A DNA stretch of 64,000 bases from Maridesulfovibrio hydrothermalis AM13 = DSM 14728 (GTDB lineage Bacteria; Desulfobacterota; Desulfovibrionia; Desulfovibrionales; Desulfovibrionaceae): contig NC_020055.1 in the NCBI RefSeq assembly GCF_000331025.1, forward strand, positions 3,505,370 through 3,569,369. The letters run 5' to 3'. The translations under genes and the position numbers were made by a program. A model generated the notes under the pieces. That model searched no databases, was not told where the DNA came from, and saw only the letters and a list, made by a program, of their open reading frames with translations. Of this stretch, positions 35,195 through 45,598 are shown piece after piece (positions within the stretch are counted from its first letter, which is position 1; every line of letters begins with the position of its first letter).

Positions 35195-36229
35195 ATGAAG
35201 ACAATGAAAGCTCTGGTTAAAAGCAAACCAGAAGAAGGCATCTGGCTTGAAGAAGTGCCTGTCCCCCAGTGCGGTCACAACGACGTTCTGATCAAAGTAA
35301 AAAAAACCGCCATTTGCGGCACTGATATTCATATATATAACTGGGATAAATGGGCGCAGCAGACTATCCCGGTCCCTATGGTTGTCGGGCACGAATTTGT
35401 CGGCAATATTGAAAGTATGGGCAGCGAAGTTACAGGACTGGCTCTTGGAGACCGTGTCTCTGCTGAAGGACACGTAACGTGCGGGCATTGCCGCAACTGC
35501 CGGGCGGGCAAGAGACACCTCTGCCGTAACACCATCGGTGTCGGCGTTAACCGTCCGGGCTGTTTTGCTGAGTACATCTGCGTTCCGGCATCCAACGTAT
35601 TCAAGCTTACTGATGCTATCAGCGATGATGTTGCATCTGTTCTTGATCCTCTGGGTAATGCCGCTCACACAGCGTTATCATTTGATCTGGTAGGCGAAGA
35701 TGTACTTATTACCGGAGCTGGCCCCATCGGCATGATGGCCGTGGCTGTGGCCCGCCATGCAGGAGCAAGACATATCGTTATAACTGATCTTAATGATTAC
35801 CGCCTTAATATAGCAGCCGAGCTGGGTGCTACCCGCACTGTCAATGTCAGCAACGAAAAACTCGATGATGTTATGAAAGAACTTAACATGACTGAAGGGT
35901 TTGACGTGGGACTTGAAATGTCCGGCAGCCCTGTTGCCTTTAACGAGATGCTCAGCAAAATGAATCACGGCGGCAACATCGCTCTGCTTGGGATTCTTCC
36001 CGAAGACACTACCATTGACTGGAATATGGTTGTTTTCAAGGGACTCAAGCTTAAAGGTATTTATGGCCGTGAAATGTTTGAAACGTGGTACAAAATGGCT
36101 TCCATGCTTCAATCTAATCTCGACATCACTTCAGCTATCACCCATCACTACAAAATCGATGATTTCCAGAAAGGTTTTGATGTGATGCGCACAGGCCAGT
36201 CCGGTAAAGTTATTCTGGACTGGACATAG
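35195..36229 (+). CDS. tdh: L-threonine 3-dehydrogenase
   Basis: A 344-residue zinc-dependent medium-chain dehydrogenase. Catalytic zinc ligands are in [15 protein letters not shown] and VVGHEFVG; the structural zinc site is [18 protein letters not shown]; the nucleotide fold has [20 protein letters not shown]. It oxidises threonine to 2-amino-3-oxobutanoate with NAD, which Kbl then cleaves. It follows kbl by 12 bp and ends the operon. Confidence 0.96.
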   Translation: MKTMKALVKSKPEEGIWLEEVPVPQCGHNDVLIKVKKTAICGTDIHIYNWDKWAQQTIPVPMVVGHEFVGNIESMGSEVTGLALGDRVSAEGHVTCGHCRNCRAGKRHLCRNTIGVGVNRPGCFAEYICVPASNVFKLTDAISDDVASVLDPLGNAAHTALSFDLVGEDVLITGAGPIGMMAVAVARHAGARHIVITDLNDYRLNIAAELGATRTVNVSNEKLDDVMKELNMTEGFDVGLEMSGSPVAFNEMLSKMNHGGNIALLGILPEDTTIDWNMVVFKGLKLKGIYGREMFETWYKMASMLQSNLDITSAITHHYKIDDFQKGFDVMRTGQSGKVILDWT

Positions 36230-36252
36230 ATATATTGGAAATTCGGGCCGCA

Positions 36253-36269
36253 GCACTTTCGAAAAGTGC
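36253..36269. repeat. Short palindrome after tdh
   Basis: GCACTTT-CGA-AAAGTGC, a perfect 7-bp hairpin in a GC-rich patch (36240-36310) that stands out from its AT-rich surroundings. Possibly part of a dispersed intergenic repeat; not testable here. Confidence 0.35.
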
Positions 36270-36384
36270 CCCCGCCTCCCTGACAGCCAGATGTCGGCCG
36301 GCGTCTTCGGTAGGAAGTCTTATTTCGAACTGAAAGCAGTTATAAATAAATCTTTGCAGACCTTTTATTAATTAACTTTACCAG

Positions 36385-36424
36385 AGGGATAGACAGCTTT
36401 AATACGGGCTGTTTATCCCTTTTA
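36385..36424 (+). terminator. Terminator of the kbl-tdh operon
   Basis: AGGGATAGACAGC (36385-36397) pairs with GCTGTTTATCCCT (36408-36420, one G-T pair), followed by TTTATATTT. Confidence 0.75.
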
Positions 36425-36444
36425 TATTTCCATATTTAAACTTA

Positions 36445-36714
36445 TTAATTCTTCATACTGGCATAAAGCCTGCGGACATGCCGTTTTGTGATCCCCAGCC
36501 GTTCAGCGATGGCACTGTTTTCAACTCCATAATCTTTCAGCTCAGCAACCTTGACCGCCAGTCCTGCGTGTTTCAAGTATCTGGTTGAAAAATACACGCT
36601 CTCCTGAGCAAATTCACTCATAACACTAAGTGCAGCCTTTTCAGGGCACTTTGCCCCGTCCTGAACCTGTACCATTTCCCGAACAAGAACATCATAGAGA
36701 TAATTCTCTTTCAT
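36445..36714 (-). CDS. Small HTH protein, Mor-like
   Basis: An 89-residue protein. The C-terminal half is a helix-turn-helix (NSAIAERLGITKRHVRRLYA), and the N-terminal half is helical with VMSEFAQESVYFSTRYLK. The layout resembles the Mor/C family of phage-type activators, but similarity beyond the HTH is not certain. The start follows AGGAGGGGAAAT. No phage gene is nearby. It is a lone gene between the kbl-tdh operon and the AsmA gene. Confidence 0.7.
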   Translation of the reverse strand: MKENYLYDVLVREMVQVQDGAKCPEKAALSVMSEFAQESVYFSTRYLKHAGLAVKVAELKDYGVENSAIAERLGITKRHVRRLYASMKN

Positions 36715-36796
36715 ATTTCCCCTCCTGATTATCCATCTCTCAATATAGAATATAGACTACAGGAGACACGCTCTGCCAGACATTGTCGGTTAAGCT

Positions 36797-36836
36797 TAAA
36801 AAATAAACGGACTGCCCTTATTACAAAGACAGCCCG
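36797..36836 (-). terminator. Terminator of the AsmA gene
   Basis: A 9-bp stem (36808-36816 with 36828-36836, two G-T pairs) followed on the minus strand by TTTATTTTTT. Confidence 0.65.
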
Positions 36837-36863
36837 CCAATAAGATCATAATTTTCTCAATGA

Positions 36864-39041
36864 TTAGAATAAGTTCTTAATAACTCCACCTAATTTTTGA
36901 ACAGAATTATCTTTTTCATCTGTTTTTGTTTTAGAACCTTTCCTACCCGTTATGGTATTGCCGATCCCCTGAATAACATCGCCGACACCTTCAATTACGC
37001 TGCCCGCGATATGGAAACCTGATCCAGCCAGAATAGTTGCAAATCTAGGTAAATCAACCATAATTTCCGGATCTGCAACTGTGCCTTTAATGGTGACAGG
37101 AACGGTCAACCCGACAAGGTCTTTCATTCCTTTGCCCCCCTGCCCTTCCAGAGAACCTACTATCTTGGTATCAAGCCCGTAATCTATGGTCATGGTATTA
37201 AGATCCAGTGTCCCCTTACCGGCGCCACGCAGCAAAGGTGACTGCAGGAGCAGATTTTTGTTCACTGCAACACCCTTTTTGATTGTAGCAGTAGCAGAAA
37301 CTTCGCCGAACTCAGTCCGCTTACTGTCTCTTTTACCCAAAGCACCGCCAGTCAGTATTGAGAAAGCATCACCGGCAAGATAAAGAATGTCAAAGCCTGA
37401 AACATATCCATCAGACACCTTGAAGCCGAGATTGCCACCCAGATTTGCATAGACGGCCTTCATATCATTACCACTGGTTTTCAGATCAGTATTAAAATTC
37501 ATCCTGCCTGAAAAGCTGTCCTTACCGGTCATTTCCTGCGAGAGCACCGCACCATCAAGACCGGTGAGTGAGGCAGCAACAGACATGACTGGCTTTCTGC
37601 CACGGACGTCAACCATCGCACGTGAAGTAAAAGCACCCTTGGCAGCATTCAAAGAAGCAGGTTTGACAGTGAGCACCCCGCCCTTTGCACGCATCCGGAC
37701 CACAACATCATTTAGCTTAGCCTTGCCCGCAATAAGCTGCTTTGCGTTAAGATCGGCCTTCAAGGTCAGCTTACGCAGCAAATCAACAGGAAGAAGTTCT
37801 TGCTTCGCCTTGGCTGCTTCAGGTTTCACCTCTTTGGCATTTTTGTTTTCTGCTTTTTTTTCTTCAGCCGGAGGAAGATATCTGTCCAGATTCAGCTTAT
37901 CTACATTGACCTGTGCCACAATATTTGGACGCTCAGGATCAGCAAAGGAGAAAAAACCCTTGATTGTCGTTTCATCAAGGTTGATCAGCAAATCTTTGAT
38001 TTCGGCAGAATTAGATGTACCGGCAAAGTTAAAGTTCATCCCTACAGAATTAAGAGCTTTACTGTCAGCCGTTTTAACAGCCATGCCCATCTGATCCAAC
38101 GTGCTTTTCAAATTAAAACCGGGCACATTTATATCGCCTGAAAAGCTTAGAGATTTGCTTTCAAACCCGCTTGCATTCAAGGAACCCTCAGCCTTCATGC
38201 CATAGGCTTCAACCACCAGCCCCGCAACATCAGCACCACCTTTCAACATATCAACAACTGCGTCACCGGACAACTTGACCTGCCCTTTACCACCGGGAAC
38301 AGCTTGCCCCGTGGCATCGACAACAACACTAAGCCCCTTAACAGATAATTGCTTAAAATCACTGGAGACCTCGGCCTGTCCATAAGTAGTGATATCAGCG
38401 TTGATTTCAGGTTCAGTTGAAGAAAATTCCACATGAATATTAAATTTAAAAGGACTGTCCGGAGCAAATTCATCAACGGTGATATCGCAATCATTTACGG
38501 CATGACGCACATTTTTCATACGGTCATCCCAGACAACTTTTGCATTCTGAATATTAATACCACCCACCGAAAGATTCAGTTCCTTCTTGCCTTTTTCAGC
38601 TGTATTTTCTTCTTTCGAGACTTTAGAAGCTTTGGGTTCTCCTGTCAGGTCATCCCAGTTGGTTACACCTTTCTTATTACGCATTAGAAATAACTGAAGC
38701 TCAGCAACTTCAATATTACGCAATTCAATATCACCCGAAATAAGCGGAAGAAGCTTCACGCTGACATTTGCAGATTTAAGGCTGAACATATTTTTTTCCG
38801 CAAATCCAGGTGCATTGGAAAGGCTCACCCCCTGAGTAGTAACCCCGATCCACGGAAAAACAGAAAGCTGTAAATCGCCGTCAAAAACAAGTTCCCGTCC
38901 GGTTTTATCACGGACGGCTTTTGAGATTTCCTCTTTGTAATCGTTGGGGTCAATAAAAACAGTCACCAGCACCATAACGGCAACAACCACGACAACCAGC
39001 CCCACCGCCGTTGAAATAATAATTTTAGCTGCTTTACTCAT
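36864..39041 (-). CDS. AsmA-family envelope protein
   Basis: A 725-residue AsmA-like protein: one N-terminal helix (IIISTAVGLVVVVVAVMVLV), an AsmA N-terminal domain (FIDPNDYKEEISKAVRDKTG; LVFDGDLQLSVFPWIGVTTQ) and a long periplasmic beta-rich body with repeated Ile/Val strands. It ends in a basic tail (TGRKGSKTKTDEKDNS). AsmA-superfamily proteins are built like bridges for lipid movement between membranes. A low-complexity Lys/Glu/Ala stretch (about 400-420) splits the body. The start ATG 39041 has GGAG at nine bases. Confidence 0.9.
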   Translation of the reverse strand: MSKAAKIIISTAVGLVVVVVAVMVLVTVFIDPNDYKEEISKAVRDKTGRELVFDGDLQLSVFPWIGVTTQGVSLSNAPGFAEKNMFSLKSANVSVKLLPLISGDIELRNIEVAELQLFLMRNKKGVTNWDDLTGEPKASKVSKEENTAEKGKKELNLSVGGINIQNAKVVWDDRMKNVRHAVNDCDITVDEFAPDSPFKFNIHVEFSSTEPEINADITTYGQAEVSSDFKQLSVKGLSVVVDATGQAVPGGKGQVKLSGDAVVDMLKGGADVAGLVVEAYGMKAEGSLNASGFESKSLSFSGDINVPGFNLKSTLDQMGMAVKTADSKALNSVGMNFNFAGTSNSAEIKDLLINLDETTIKGFFSFADPERPNIVAQVNVDKLNLDRYLPPAEEKKAENKNAKEVKPEAAKAKQELLPVDLLRKLTLKADLNAKQLIAGKAKLNDVVVRMRAKGGVLTVKPASLNAAKGAFTSRAMVDVRGRKPVMSVAASLTGLDGAVLSQEMTGKDSFSGRMNFNTDLKTSGNDMKAVYANLGGNLGFKVSDGYVSGFDILYLAGDAFSILTGGALGKRDSKRTEFGEVSATATIKKGVAVNKNLLLQSPLLRGAGKGTLDLNTMTIDYGLDTKIVGSLEGQGGKGMKDLVGLTVPVTIKGTVADPEIMVDLPRFATILAGSGFHIAGSVIEGVGDVIQGIGNTITGRKGSKTKTDEKDNSVQKLGGVIKNLF

Positions 39042-39718
39042 CAGCAAACACTCCGGTTGGTCACGGTTTTTTACAACCGTATAAATTTATTTAAACGCAA
39101 TTTAACGCCTTACTTTAAATCTAAAGGTTCAACTCGTAAAAACAACTCCAAGTCGATACTTCCAGATACATGATTTGGCGTTTTAAAATCAAGGCATTTC
39201 CTTTTTACTTTACACTTGAGAATATATTAATAAGGCCATTCATGGCTAGCAAAAATCTATTCTTTGCTTCTACCCCCCGGCTCGACTGCCCCCAACTAGA
39301 CAACCGATAAGAGCAAAATCATTAGTTCACTAAGGTCGAGACCATCTTCATTCGCGACTTGTACTTAACTCCCGAAAGCTACTGATTTGACTGCCAATAG
39401 TTTGATCTATTTTTACCCAATTATAATCTCCTGTCTTTAATGCATAAAGATTATGTCATTCCTCCCGGGTAAGTTACATGTAATAATTTAATTTGTCCGC
39501 GTGCTTAACAGAGGAAGGAATCGGTTTATCTTTTATGCAAAGTTCACTATAATTCGGAAGATAAATTGGCGGGGATTATCGATAAAATATTATATTTTTT
39601 TAAAACACACCAGAATTATAATTGCCAAACCAAAACAATCATAACTACCTTCCAAGAATATTAAAAATAAAATGATTCTTCCAAAAAAAGACTATAAAAT
39701 AAGCCAAAAGGGGTCACA
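39042..39718. other. Long AT-rich spacer before the second chemoreceptor gene
   Basis: About 680 bp without a convincing open frame, tRNA, hairpin terminator or promoter pair. The right half is very AT-rich. The ribosome site of the next gene (AAAAGGGG) is at the end. Confidence 0.4.
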
Positions 39719-41800
39719 ATGTTTTCGTGTATAAAACAGCGTATTCTATTGCCCATATCTTTAATTATCTTCGTGCTTATAGCTGTGTCAGCCACAATCA
39801 GCTACTTCAATGAACAAAATAATCTATATGACTCCAATCGAGCATTAATGACACAGGAATTTCATCAAATTGAACTTTTGATCGGTGAAAATTCTAAAAT
39901 AGCATGTACGCTTGCTTCGTGGATTGCAAAAGACCCTGTTATCGCCAAAGCATTTGCTGAAAGAGATCGAAATAAACTTCTTGAACTTCTTTTACCCAAA
40001 TATGAAAATTTAAAAAAAGACTTAAACTTAGCTCAATTTCAATTTCATTTACCACCGGCAACCTCTTTTCTTCGCCTGCATAAACCATCTAAATTCGGAG
40101 ATGATTTAAGAAACATACGTCCAACAGTGGTTGCAGCCAATACACAGCTAACTCCTCAAGCTGGACTCGATAAAGGCGTTGCCGGGATGGGTATTAGGGG
40201 GGTTGTTCCTGTCCTCTATCAGAATAAACATATCGGATCTGTTGAATTCGGTATGAGAGTAAATGACAAGCTCCTTAAACCATTAACCAGTAAATATGGA
40301 TTTGATATCTCCATACTAGTCCCCAAAGGTAATACGTTTGTTTTTCAGGCTAGAACACATACCATGCCTATTAAACAGAAAATGATACCCACAATAAGAG
40401 AGGTTTATCAAACAGGGAAAACTCAAATGCACAGGGTGAATAAAAGCGGTAAGAAAATTCTGACGTGCTTTTTCCCTCTTCGTGACTTTAGCGGCAATGT
40501 TATTGGCGTAGTAACAATCCCCACAAACATTACTTCTCAATTAAGCAATATCTATTGGGAAATTATTGAAATATCAGCAATAAGTTTTTTTGCACTGCTT
40601 GCCTCTTTCTTATTTATCAACACGGTAATAAATAACCTAATACAACGTCCTTTAAATAGATTTTTGTCTTTTTTCTCACTACTGGAAAAAGGAAACTATT
40701 CTGAGCGTTTAGACACCAAACATTTTAAATGCGAAATGAAGACCCTTGCCACAGGAGTTAACACAATGACTCAATCTGTGGAACAAGCGTTAGCTTCTGC
40801 GGAGGAATCGAAGGAAAAGGCACGGAATCAGACTACCCGTACAAAAAAAGCTCTGGAACAGACAAAGGAAAAAGAAAATAAAGTACGTGAACTGCTCAAT
40901 TCCATGTATACCGTTTCATCAGAGGCTAAATCAATTACCCATAAGATTGCATCCGCAGCGGAAAAAATGTCTTCTAACTTTCACTCTGTAACATCAATTG
41001 CTGAAAATCAACAAACCCGCGTAACTGAAGCTACGACAGCAATAGAGCAGATGAAAATAGCGATATCAGAAGTTACAAGTACTACATCGGACTCTGCCCA
41101 AAGCTCACGACAGTCCATAAATACTGCCACCTCAGGTGAAAAAGTTGTTTCCGGGGTACTCGAAGCCATCAGTCAAGTTAAAGATATTGCTGATGATTTA
41201 GACTCTCAGATGGATGAACTGAACACTCAAACTGGTTCCGTAGGTCAAGTTATAGGTGTGATTAACGATATTGCTGATCAGACCAACCTGCTTGCCTTAA
41301 ATGCAGCCATTGAAGCGGCGCGTGCCGGCGAAAGCGGACGTGGCTTTGCAGTCGTTGCTGATGAAGTGCGCAAGCTCGCAGAAAAAACCATGAACGCAAC
41401 CAAAGAAGTAGAAGAGAAAATAACTGCAATCCAAACAGCAGCGGATAGTAACAGCAAAATGACTAAGCAAGCAGCAGAGTCAGTAGCTTTGGCAACAGAA
41501 CTTGCTCAGGAATCGGGCACGGCTTTGAGCGTGATAGTACAGAATGTAAAAAGAAATACTACTCAGGCAGAAAATATAGCCGCATCCGCAGAAGAGCAGG
41601 CCACAGCTTCCGAGCAAGTATCTGGAGCAATGATCGAAATCAACTCTCTTGCCAGCGAAATTTATAGCAACATGCAGTATTCTGTTTCTGAAATTTCAAA
41701 TCTAGTCAAAAGAGTCGACAAGCTGGATACCCTTATTAGCCAGTTACACAATGAAGATGACATAAAAGAAGATACTCCCAGCTCTGCGTCATTTCAGTGA
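39719..41800 (+). CDS. Methyl-accepting chemotaxis protein with dCache_3-like sensor
   Basis: A 693-residue chemoreceptor. Helix 1 is [20 protein letters not shown]. The periplasmic domain resembles the dCache_3 type ([20 protein letters not shown], then [20 protein letters not shown]). Helix 2 is [24 protein letters not shown], a coiled coil and the signalling hairpin with [20 protein letters not shown] follow. The hairpin tip is the same as in the receptor at 27080, but the sensor differs, so a different ligand is expected. It ends in acidic/Ser residues without a CheR pentapeptide. Single gene after a 680-bp spacer. Confidence 0.94.
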   Translation: MFSCIKQRILLPISLIIFVLIAVSATISYFNEQNNLYDSNRALMTQEFHQIELLIGENSKIACTLASWIAKDPVIAKAFAERDRNKLLELLLPKYENLKKDLNLAQFQFHLPPATSFLRLHKPSKFGDDLRNIRPTVVAANTQLTPQAGLDKGVAGMGIRGVVPVLYQNKHIGSVEFGMRVNDKLLKPLTSKYGFDISILVPKGNTFVFQARTHTMPIKQKMIPTIREVYQTGKTQMHRVNKSGKKILTCFFPLRDFSGNVIGVVTIPTNITSQLSNIYWEIIEISAISFFALLASFLFINTVINNLIQRPLNRFLSFFSLLEKGNYSERLDTKHFKCEMKTLATGVNTMTQSVEQALASAEESKEKARNQTTRTKKALEQTKEKENKVRELLNSMYTVSSEAKSITHKIASAAEKMSSNFHSVTSIAENQQTRVTEATTAIEQMKIAISEVTSTTSDSAQSSRQSINTATSGEKVVSGVLEAISQVKDIADDLDSQMDELNTQTGSVGQVIGVINDIADQTNLLALNAAIEAARAGESGRGFAVVADEVRKLAEKTMNATKEVEEKITAIQTAADSNSKMTKQAAESVALATELAQESGTALSVIVQNVKRNTTQAENIAASAEEQATASEQVSGAMIEINSLASEIYSNMQYSVSEISNLVKRVDKLDTLISQLHNEDDIKEDTPSSASFQ

Positions 41801-41904
41801 TAGATCAAAACGGAGTACTTGCTATTTCAAGATTCAAGCATGCAAGAGCGTATCTAAAAGTGTTTGCTATTGCTAATATATACAGAATCAGGCAATAAAA
41901 CCCC

Positions 41905-42699
41905 ATGAAAAATAAGTGGAGTCTGCTTCTGGCAAGCATTATTGCCTACGCAATATATTTAATTACTATGGTTAAGCTGCCCGGTTATCTGGACCAACTT
42001 TTCGGATTTTGGCCTGAAATTTTTGGATACCGCTTTTCTCAGCAATTCAAAGACACAACGCTGCTCTACTTTTGTTTTGGGCACATGGCTGTCTTCGGGG
42101 CGGCTGTTCCGCTCTGCATAGCAAAAAAATTCAAACTTAAGCCCCACAGAAAAGTTCCGTCAGATATATTATGGACCAGCATTGCTGCTTTGATAGGTGC
42201 ATTTCTGTTTTACGCTCATTATCAGGGCTTCCTGCCCAACATGCTGAATCCAGACCCGGATCCGGCCTATATGACCAAAGCGTTCATATATATATTCCCT
42301 TTTTCACTGGGCTTGTGCGTTTATTCCTGTTTCCTGCTGCCTAGATCAATTATGTTCATGCTTGATCAGAATGTATTTTCACCAGTCCTTGAAGCCCTGA
42401 TTGCCGCAGGAACGATGTTTTTATCCTGGCGCATCTACACCATAGCGCCACATATTCTATCTGAAAAAATATTCTGGACCGGAATGGCAATCGCGGCGGC
42501 AGGTGCTCTCTCCCGCTCATTCTACCTATCTTTAATTGCCTGCTTTGCAACGCTCTACGGAGCGTCAATGGTCAACCCTGTCTTTCATAAAATAGCGTGG
42601 CAACCGATGCTGCCCGGCTTCCTTGCTGCTTTTGCAGCTTTTTGCCTGTACCTGCATTCACGTGACACGCGCACATTTCCGCCTGTTCCGCTTAAGTAA
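41905..42699 (+). CDS. Unknown polytopic membrane protein
   Basis: A 264-residue protein with about seven hydrophobic segments, such as LLLASIIAYAIYLITMV, LWTSIAALIGAFLFYAHYQG, FIYIFPFSLGLCVYSCFLLP and MLPGFLAAFAAFCLYLHSR. I recognise no family. Charged, His-containing loops (FKLKPHRKVPSD) separate them. It lies 104 bp after the chemoreceptor on the same strand, and its ribosome site is weak, so it could be read from the same transcript. It ends at a strong terminator. Confidence 0.65.
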   Translation: MKNKWSLLLASIIAYAIYLITMVKLPGYLDQLFGFWPEIFGYRFSQQFKDTTLLYFCFGHMAVFGAAVPLCIAKKFKLKPHRKVPSDILWTSIAALIGAFLFYAHYQGFLPNMLNPDPDPAYMTKAFIYIFPFSLGLCVYSCFLLPRSIMFMLDQNVFSPVLEALIAAGTMFLSWRIYTIAPHILSEKIFWTGMAIAAAGALSRSFYLSLIACFATLYGASMVNPVFHKIAWQPMLPGFLAAFAAFCLYLHSRDTRTFPPVPLK

Positions 42700-42720
42700 A
42701 ATCCCTCGATATAATAAATA

Positions 42721-42766
42721 AAAGGTGCGGGGTCTGACTGTAAACAGTTCGACCCCGCACCTTTTT
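42721..42766. terminator. Bidirectional terminator, membrane protein and MerR gene
   Basis: A perfect 14-bp stem (42721-42734 with 42751-42764) with a nested ACTG/CAGT pair in the loop and T-runs on both strands. Confidence 0.85.
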
Positions 42767-42786
42767 ATATAAGTCTGAATGTAATT

Positions 42787-43197
42787 CTAGCTGAGCAGAT
42801 CTTTTAAAACCAGCAATTCAGCATGAATATCTTTCAATATTGATTTCTCTGCTGAATCAGCAACAACGCGGTCACCGTTGAACAGGGATAGCTGTTCAGC
42901 AACCTCGGGAGCAGAATCAGGGGTTTGACACGCTAGAGCTTGACCCGACTCCTTGTTATATGAATCAAGACGCTTGCGAGCACCCTCAATAGTAAGCCCT
43001 TCATCATGCAGCAGGGTTTTAAGCCGCCGGATGAGGGTAATATGCCCGTCATCATACAAACGCTGTCCAGACGGAGTACGGATGGGTTCAAGTTGTTCAA
43101 ACTCGCCTTCCCAGAATCGCAACACGTAGGATTTAAGTCCGACAAGCTTAGCCGCCTGTCCTATCTTGTATATTTTCTCTTCAGTCTGCCCACTCAT
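42787..43197 (-). CDS. MerR-family transcriptional regulator
   Basis: A 136-residue MerR-type protein with the N-terminal winged HTH (IYKIGQAAKLVGLKSYVLRF; TPSGQRLYDDGHITLIRRLK). A short coiled-coil tail follows, without a cysteine metal site. Such small MerR proteins often control their own gene or a neighbouring stress gene; the target is unknown. The ribosome site is poor. Confidence 0.88.
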   Translation of the reverse strand: MSGQTEEKIYKIGQAAKLVGLKSYVLRFWEGEFEQLEPIRTPSGQRLYDDGHITLIRRLKTLLHDEGLTIEGARKRLDSYNKESGQALACQTPDSAPEVAEQLSLFNGDRVVADSAEKSILKDIHAELLVLKDLLS

Positions 43198-43381
43198 AGG
43201 AAACTTAATATCAGAGAGCTAAACCTTAGAAAAGCCTAAAGAAGCAAATATCTTCCCGATAATAATATAATTTAAATTTAAAGACGGGGTAAAATTAAGC
43301 AGGAAAGGCATGAAACAACAATTTAAGATGTTGTTTATTTTGTAAAACTGGTAAAATAATTAAAATAAATTAAAAACTTGC

Positions 43382-43410
43382 TTGACAGATGAAGGGCAGT
43401 ATCTTAGAAC
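43382..43410 (+). promoter_or_regulatory. Promoter of tRNA-Val
   Basis: Consensus TTGACA (43382-43387) and TAGAAC (43405-43410) with 17-bp spacing, 21 bp before the tRNA. Confidence 0.6.
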
Positions 43411-43431
43411 CTGCTTCGTTGACACCGACAT

Positions 43432-43506
43432 AGGCGCGTAGCTCAGGGGGAGAGCACTTGCTTGACACGCAAGGGGTCAGCAGTTCAAATCTGCTCGTGC
43501 CTACCA
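43432..43506 (+). tRNA. tRNA-Val (GAC)
   Basis: A 75-nt tRNA with acceptor AGGCGCG/CGTGCCT, D-stem GCTC/GAGC, anticodon stem CTTGC/GCAAG with loop TTGACAC (GAC), T-loop TTCAAAT and encoded CCA. Confidence 0.97.
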
Positions 43507-43520
43507 AAGAAAAAAGTTCA

Positions 43521-43559
43521 GGATTGAGAGACGGTCTCTCAATCCTTTTTCTTTTTTTG
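43521..43559 (+). terminator. Terminator of tRNA-Val
   Basis: An 11-bp perfect stem (43521-43531 with 43535-43545) followed by a long T-rich run (TTTTTCTTTTTTT). Confidence 0.9.
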
Positions 43560-43580
43560 AGCTACTTACATTGAGATTAA

Positions 43581-43614
43581 AAAAAATCCCGTGCCTTCCG
43601 GCATGGGATTTTTT
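43581..43614. terminator. Second hairpin terminator, probably of the TPR-like gene
   Basis: A 14-bp stem (43581-43594 with 43601-43614, one G-T pair) with A-run and T-run flanks. It suits the minus-strand TPR-like gene, which ends at 43739. Confidence 0.65.
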
Positions 43615-43738
43615 ATGTGAAATAATGGATCTCACCGAAAAAGAGGCAACAGCCCCGTTAACTATATTTCTGAGCAGTGAACTCCTTACTCACCTATCCG
43701 CTTCAACTTCCAGCCATGCTGCAACTCTTAAAGCAGGG

Positions 43739-44149
43739 TTAAGCAGGCAAAGGGTTGGCAAGAGAATGCGCCATCATTGCATCAAGCAGATGTTCGGTAT
43801 TTGCCGCCTCATCATCAGATCCCATTTCTTTTAAACCAGCAAGAGATTCGCGAACCATACTCAGCCCGTCCTCACGGTTGCCTGAAACATAAAGAAGCTG
43901 TCCAAGAAGCTCACCGATAGGGCAAATGTATGCCAAATCTCCAAGCTCCTTAACCAGAGAGTAAGCCTCAACCAGCAAGAGCAATGCCCCTTCCTGATTG
44001 TTTCTGGAAATCTCTACCTGCGCAATCTCAAAAAGAGTTAAGGCGCGCCCCTTTGAATCATCATTTTTTTTGCATTCTGCAAGACGTTCTTCAAGCTGCT
44101 TAAGAGCTTCTTCAACCTGATCATTTTGCTGTGACATATCCATAGACAT
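43739..44149 (-). CDS. Small TPR-like protein
   Basis: A 136-residue all-helical protein with TPR-type spacing: EEALKQLEERLAECKKNDDS, ALTLFEIAQVEISRNNQEGA, LLQLLYVSGNREDGLSMVRE-like pairs of helices. It has no signal or membrane segment, so a cytoplasmic scaffold is likely. The ribosome site is weak; two in-frame ATG codons lie at the start. No partner gene is adjacent. Confidence 0.7.
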   Translation of the reverse strand: MSMDMSQQNDQVEEALKQLEERLAECKKNDDSKGRALTLFEIAQVEISRNNQEGALLLLVEAYSLVKELGDLAYICPIGELLGQLLYVSGNREDGLSMVRESLAGLKEMGSDDEAANTEHLLDAMMAHSLANPLPA

Positions 44150-44373
44150 TACTGATTATACCTTTATTCTTAAGAGGTATTCAATGACAGAATCATTTGA
44201 TCCACCACAAAACCCGCTTTTATTGTTTATTCCCAAATTATACCCCGAAACCTGATTCAGGATGCAACCAACTATTAAAAAAACAGCTGAAGGATCTTAC
44301 ACTTAAACGTGCGCATCTATAGCCATGAGAGAAAATGATCGTCAAGACCTGCAGGTAACGCAAACTCAGCAGA

Positions 44374-45321
44374 TCATCCTTTGACCTGCTGTTTCAAAGC
44401 TCGCTGTACAGCCTTCCAGCCTACATCAAAACTGGTCATCTTTCTGATATTGGCTGCAACCTCTTCATTATTCACGTTCGCTACAAATGTGGTTTCGTGA
44501 TACGGATAGGCCGTTTTGAAAACCAAATCTGGATATTGGGAAAAAAACTTTTCAAGAATAACAAAGCTCTTTATCCCGTTCACTTTGTGATAAGAAGCTA
44601 TCGCTGCCCATGAATGAGGATTATCATTTATGTAAAGTGCAAGATCATCGGCAATACTGGCCTCGACCCCTTCAATGTCCATCTTGAAAAAATCTATTCC
44701 TTCCGGTGCGTATTCTGAAATCAAATCACTTAAAGAAAGTGTTTTCACCACATTTTGACCTAAATCTGCGATAATATGACTTGCCCCGCCGGCTCTGTGC
44801 TGAAAGCCTATTTCGCCATCCCTGACATATAGAGCCTTTTGAATCAATTCTGTATTGGTAAACTTGTTTCTCTTAATCTCCGCAGCAATATAATCAGCAC
44901 TTTCCGCATCAGGTTCAAGAAAAAGAACTTTGCCTTTACGGGCAGCCGTGCTGAAATACATACCGGAAATACCATTCCACGGTCCGGCATCAAGCACAAC
45001 AGAATCGGCAGAGATGGTTCCGGGCAGCGTGTACCCCCGAAGTTCACATATAAATTCAAAAAAAGGACACCCGCTGGTAAAAAAACGGGCTGTGCCGATC
45101 CTGCTTTCCCAGAGCTTTAACTGAAGGTTGTAACGGACCATAGGCTCATATTTCCAGATCGGCTTGTAGCCGAGAACCGGCAAAAATTTTAAAGCATACC
45201 AATCACCTGTTTTTTGAAAATAAAAATCTCTGACATCAAAAAGACTTTCCACTTCCCGTATGACCTCTTCGGTCTCTTTGGCCAGTTTTGCCTTGATTTT
45301 ATGAGCTACTTCATTGTCCAT
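44374..45321 (-). CDS. FkbM-family methyltransferase
   Basis: A 315-residue FkbM-type SAM-dependent methyltransferase: the SAM-binding region DSVVLDAGPWNGISGMYFST, KVLFLEPDAESADYIAAEIK and FFKMDIEGVEASIADDL, with the second acidic loop. Such enzymes methylate sugars or polyketide-type products. The acceptor is not known; glycan modification is plausible. The start ATG 45321 has GGAGGCAGG directly before it; the frame opens 16 codons earlier without such a site. Confidence 0.85.
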   Translation of the reverse strand: MDNEVAHKIKAKLAKETEEVIREVESLFDVRDFYFQKTGDWYALKFLPVLGYKPIWKYEPMVRYNLQLKLWESRIGTARFFTSGCPFFEFICELRGYTLPGTISADSVVLDAGPWNGISGMYFSTAARKGKVLFLEPDAESADYIAAEIKRNKFTNTELIQKALYVRDGEIGFQHRAGGASHIIADLGQNVVKTLSLSDLISEYAPEGIDFFKMDIEGVEASIADDLALYINDNPHSWAAIASYHKVNGIKSFVILEKFFSQYPDLVFKTAYPYHETTFVANVNNEEVAANIRKMTSFDVGWKAVQRALKQQVKG

Positions 45322-45519
45322 CCTGCCTCCGTAGACCAGACCATAACAAGGAAAACCATATTTTAACAACTCTCTGCCGAATCATACCTCTTTACTGTTC
45401 TGTAAATTGTCTCCACATAAAATTATGAACTAACCCGCTATTCATATTTTTCCTTCTACAATAAGCTAAAGGCTAAGATCTTTATTCTTTAACGACCAGA
45501 ACCAATTATGATCAGCCTA

Positions 45520-45547
45520 TTTACTTTTAAAAAAAGTTTATTATACT
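45520..45547 (+). promoter_or_regulatory. Candidate promoter of the HtrA gene
   Basis: TTTACT (45520-45525) and TATACT (45542-45547) with 16-bp spacing, 50 bp upstream of the start. Confidence 0.45.
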
Positions 45548-45598
45548 AGTTGAATTGCCGCCTACCCCGTTTTCCAAGCGGCACATTGAGGAGGTTAC

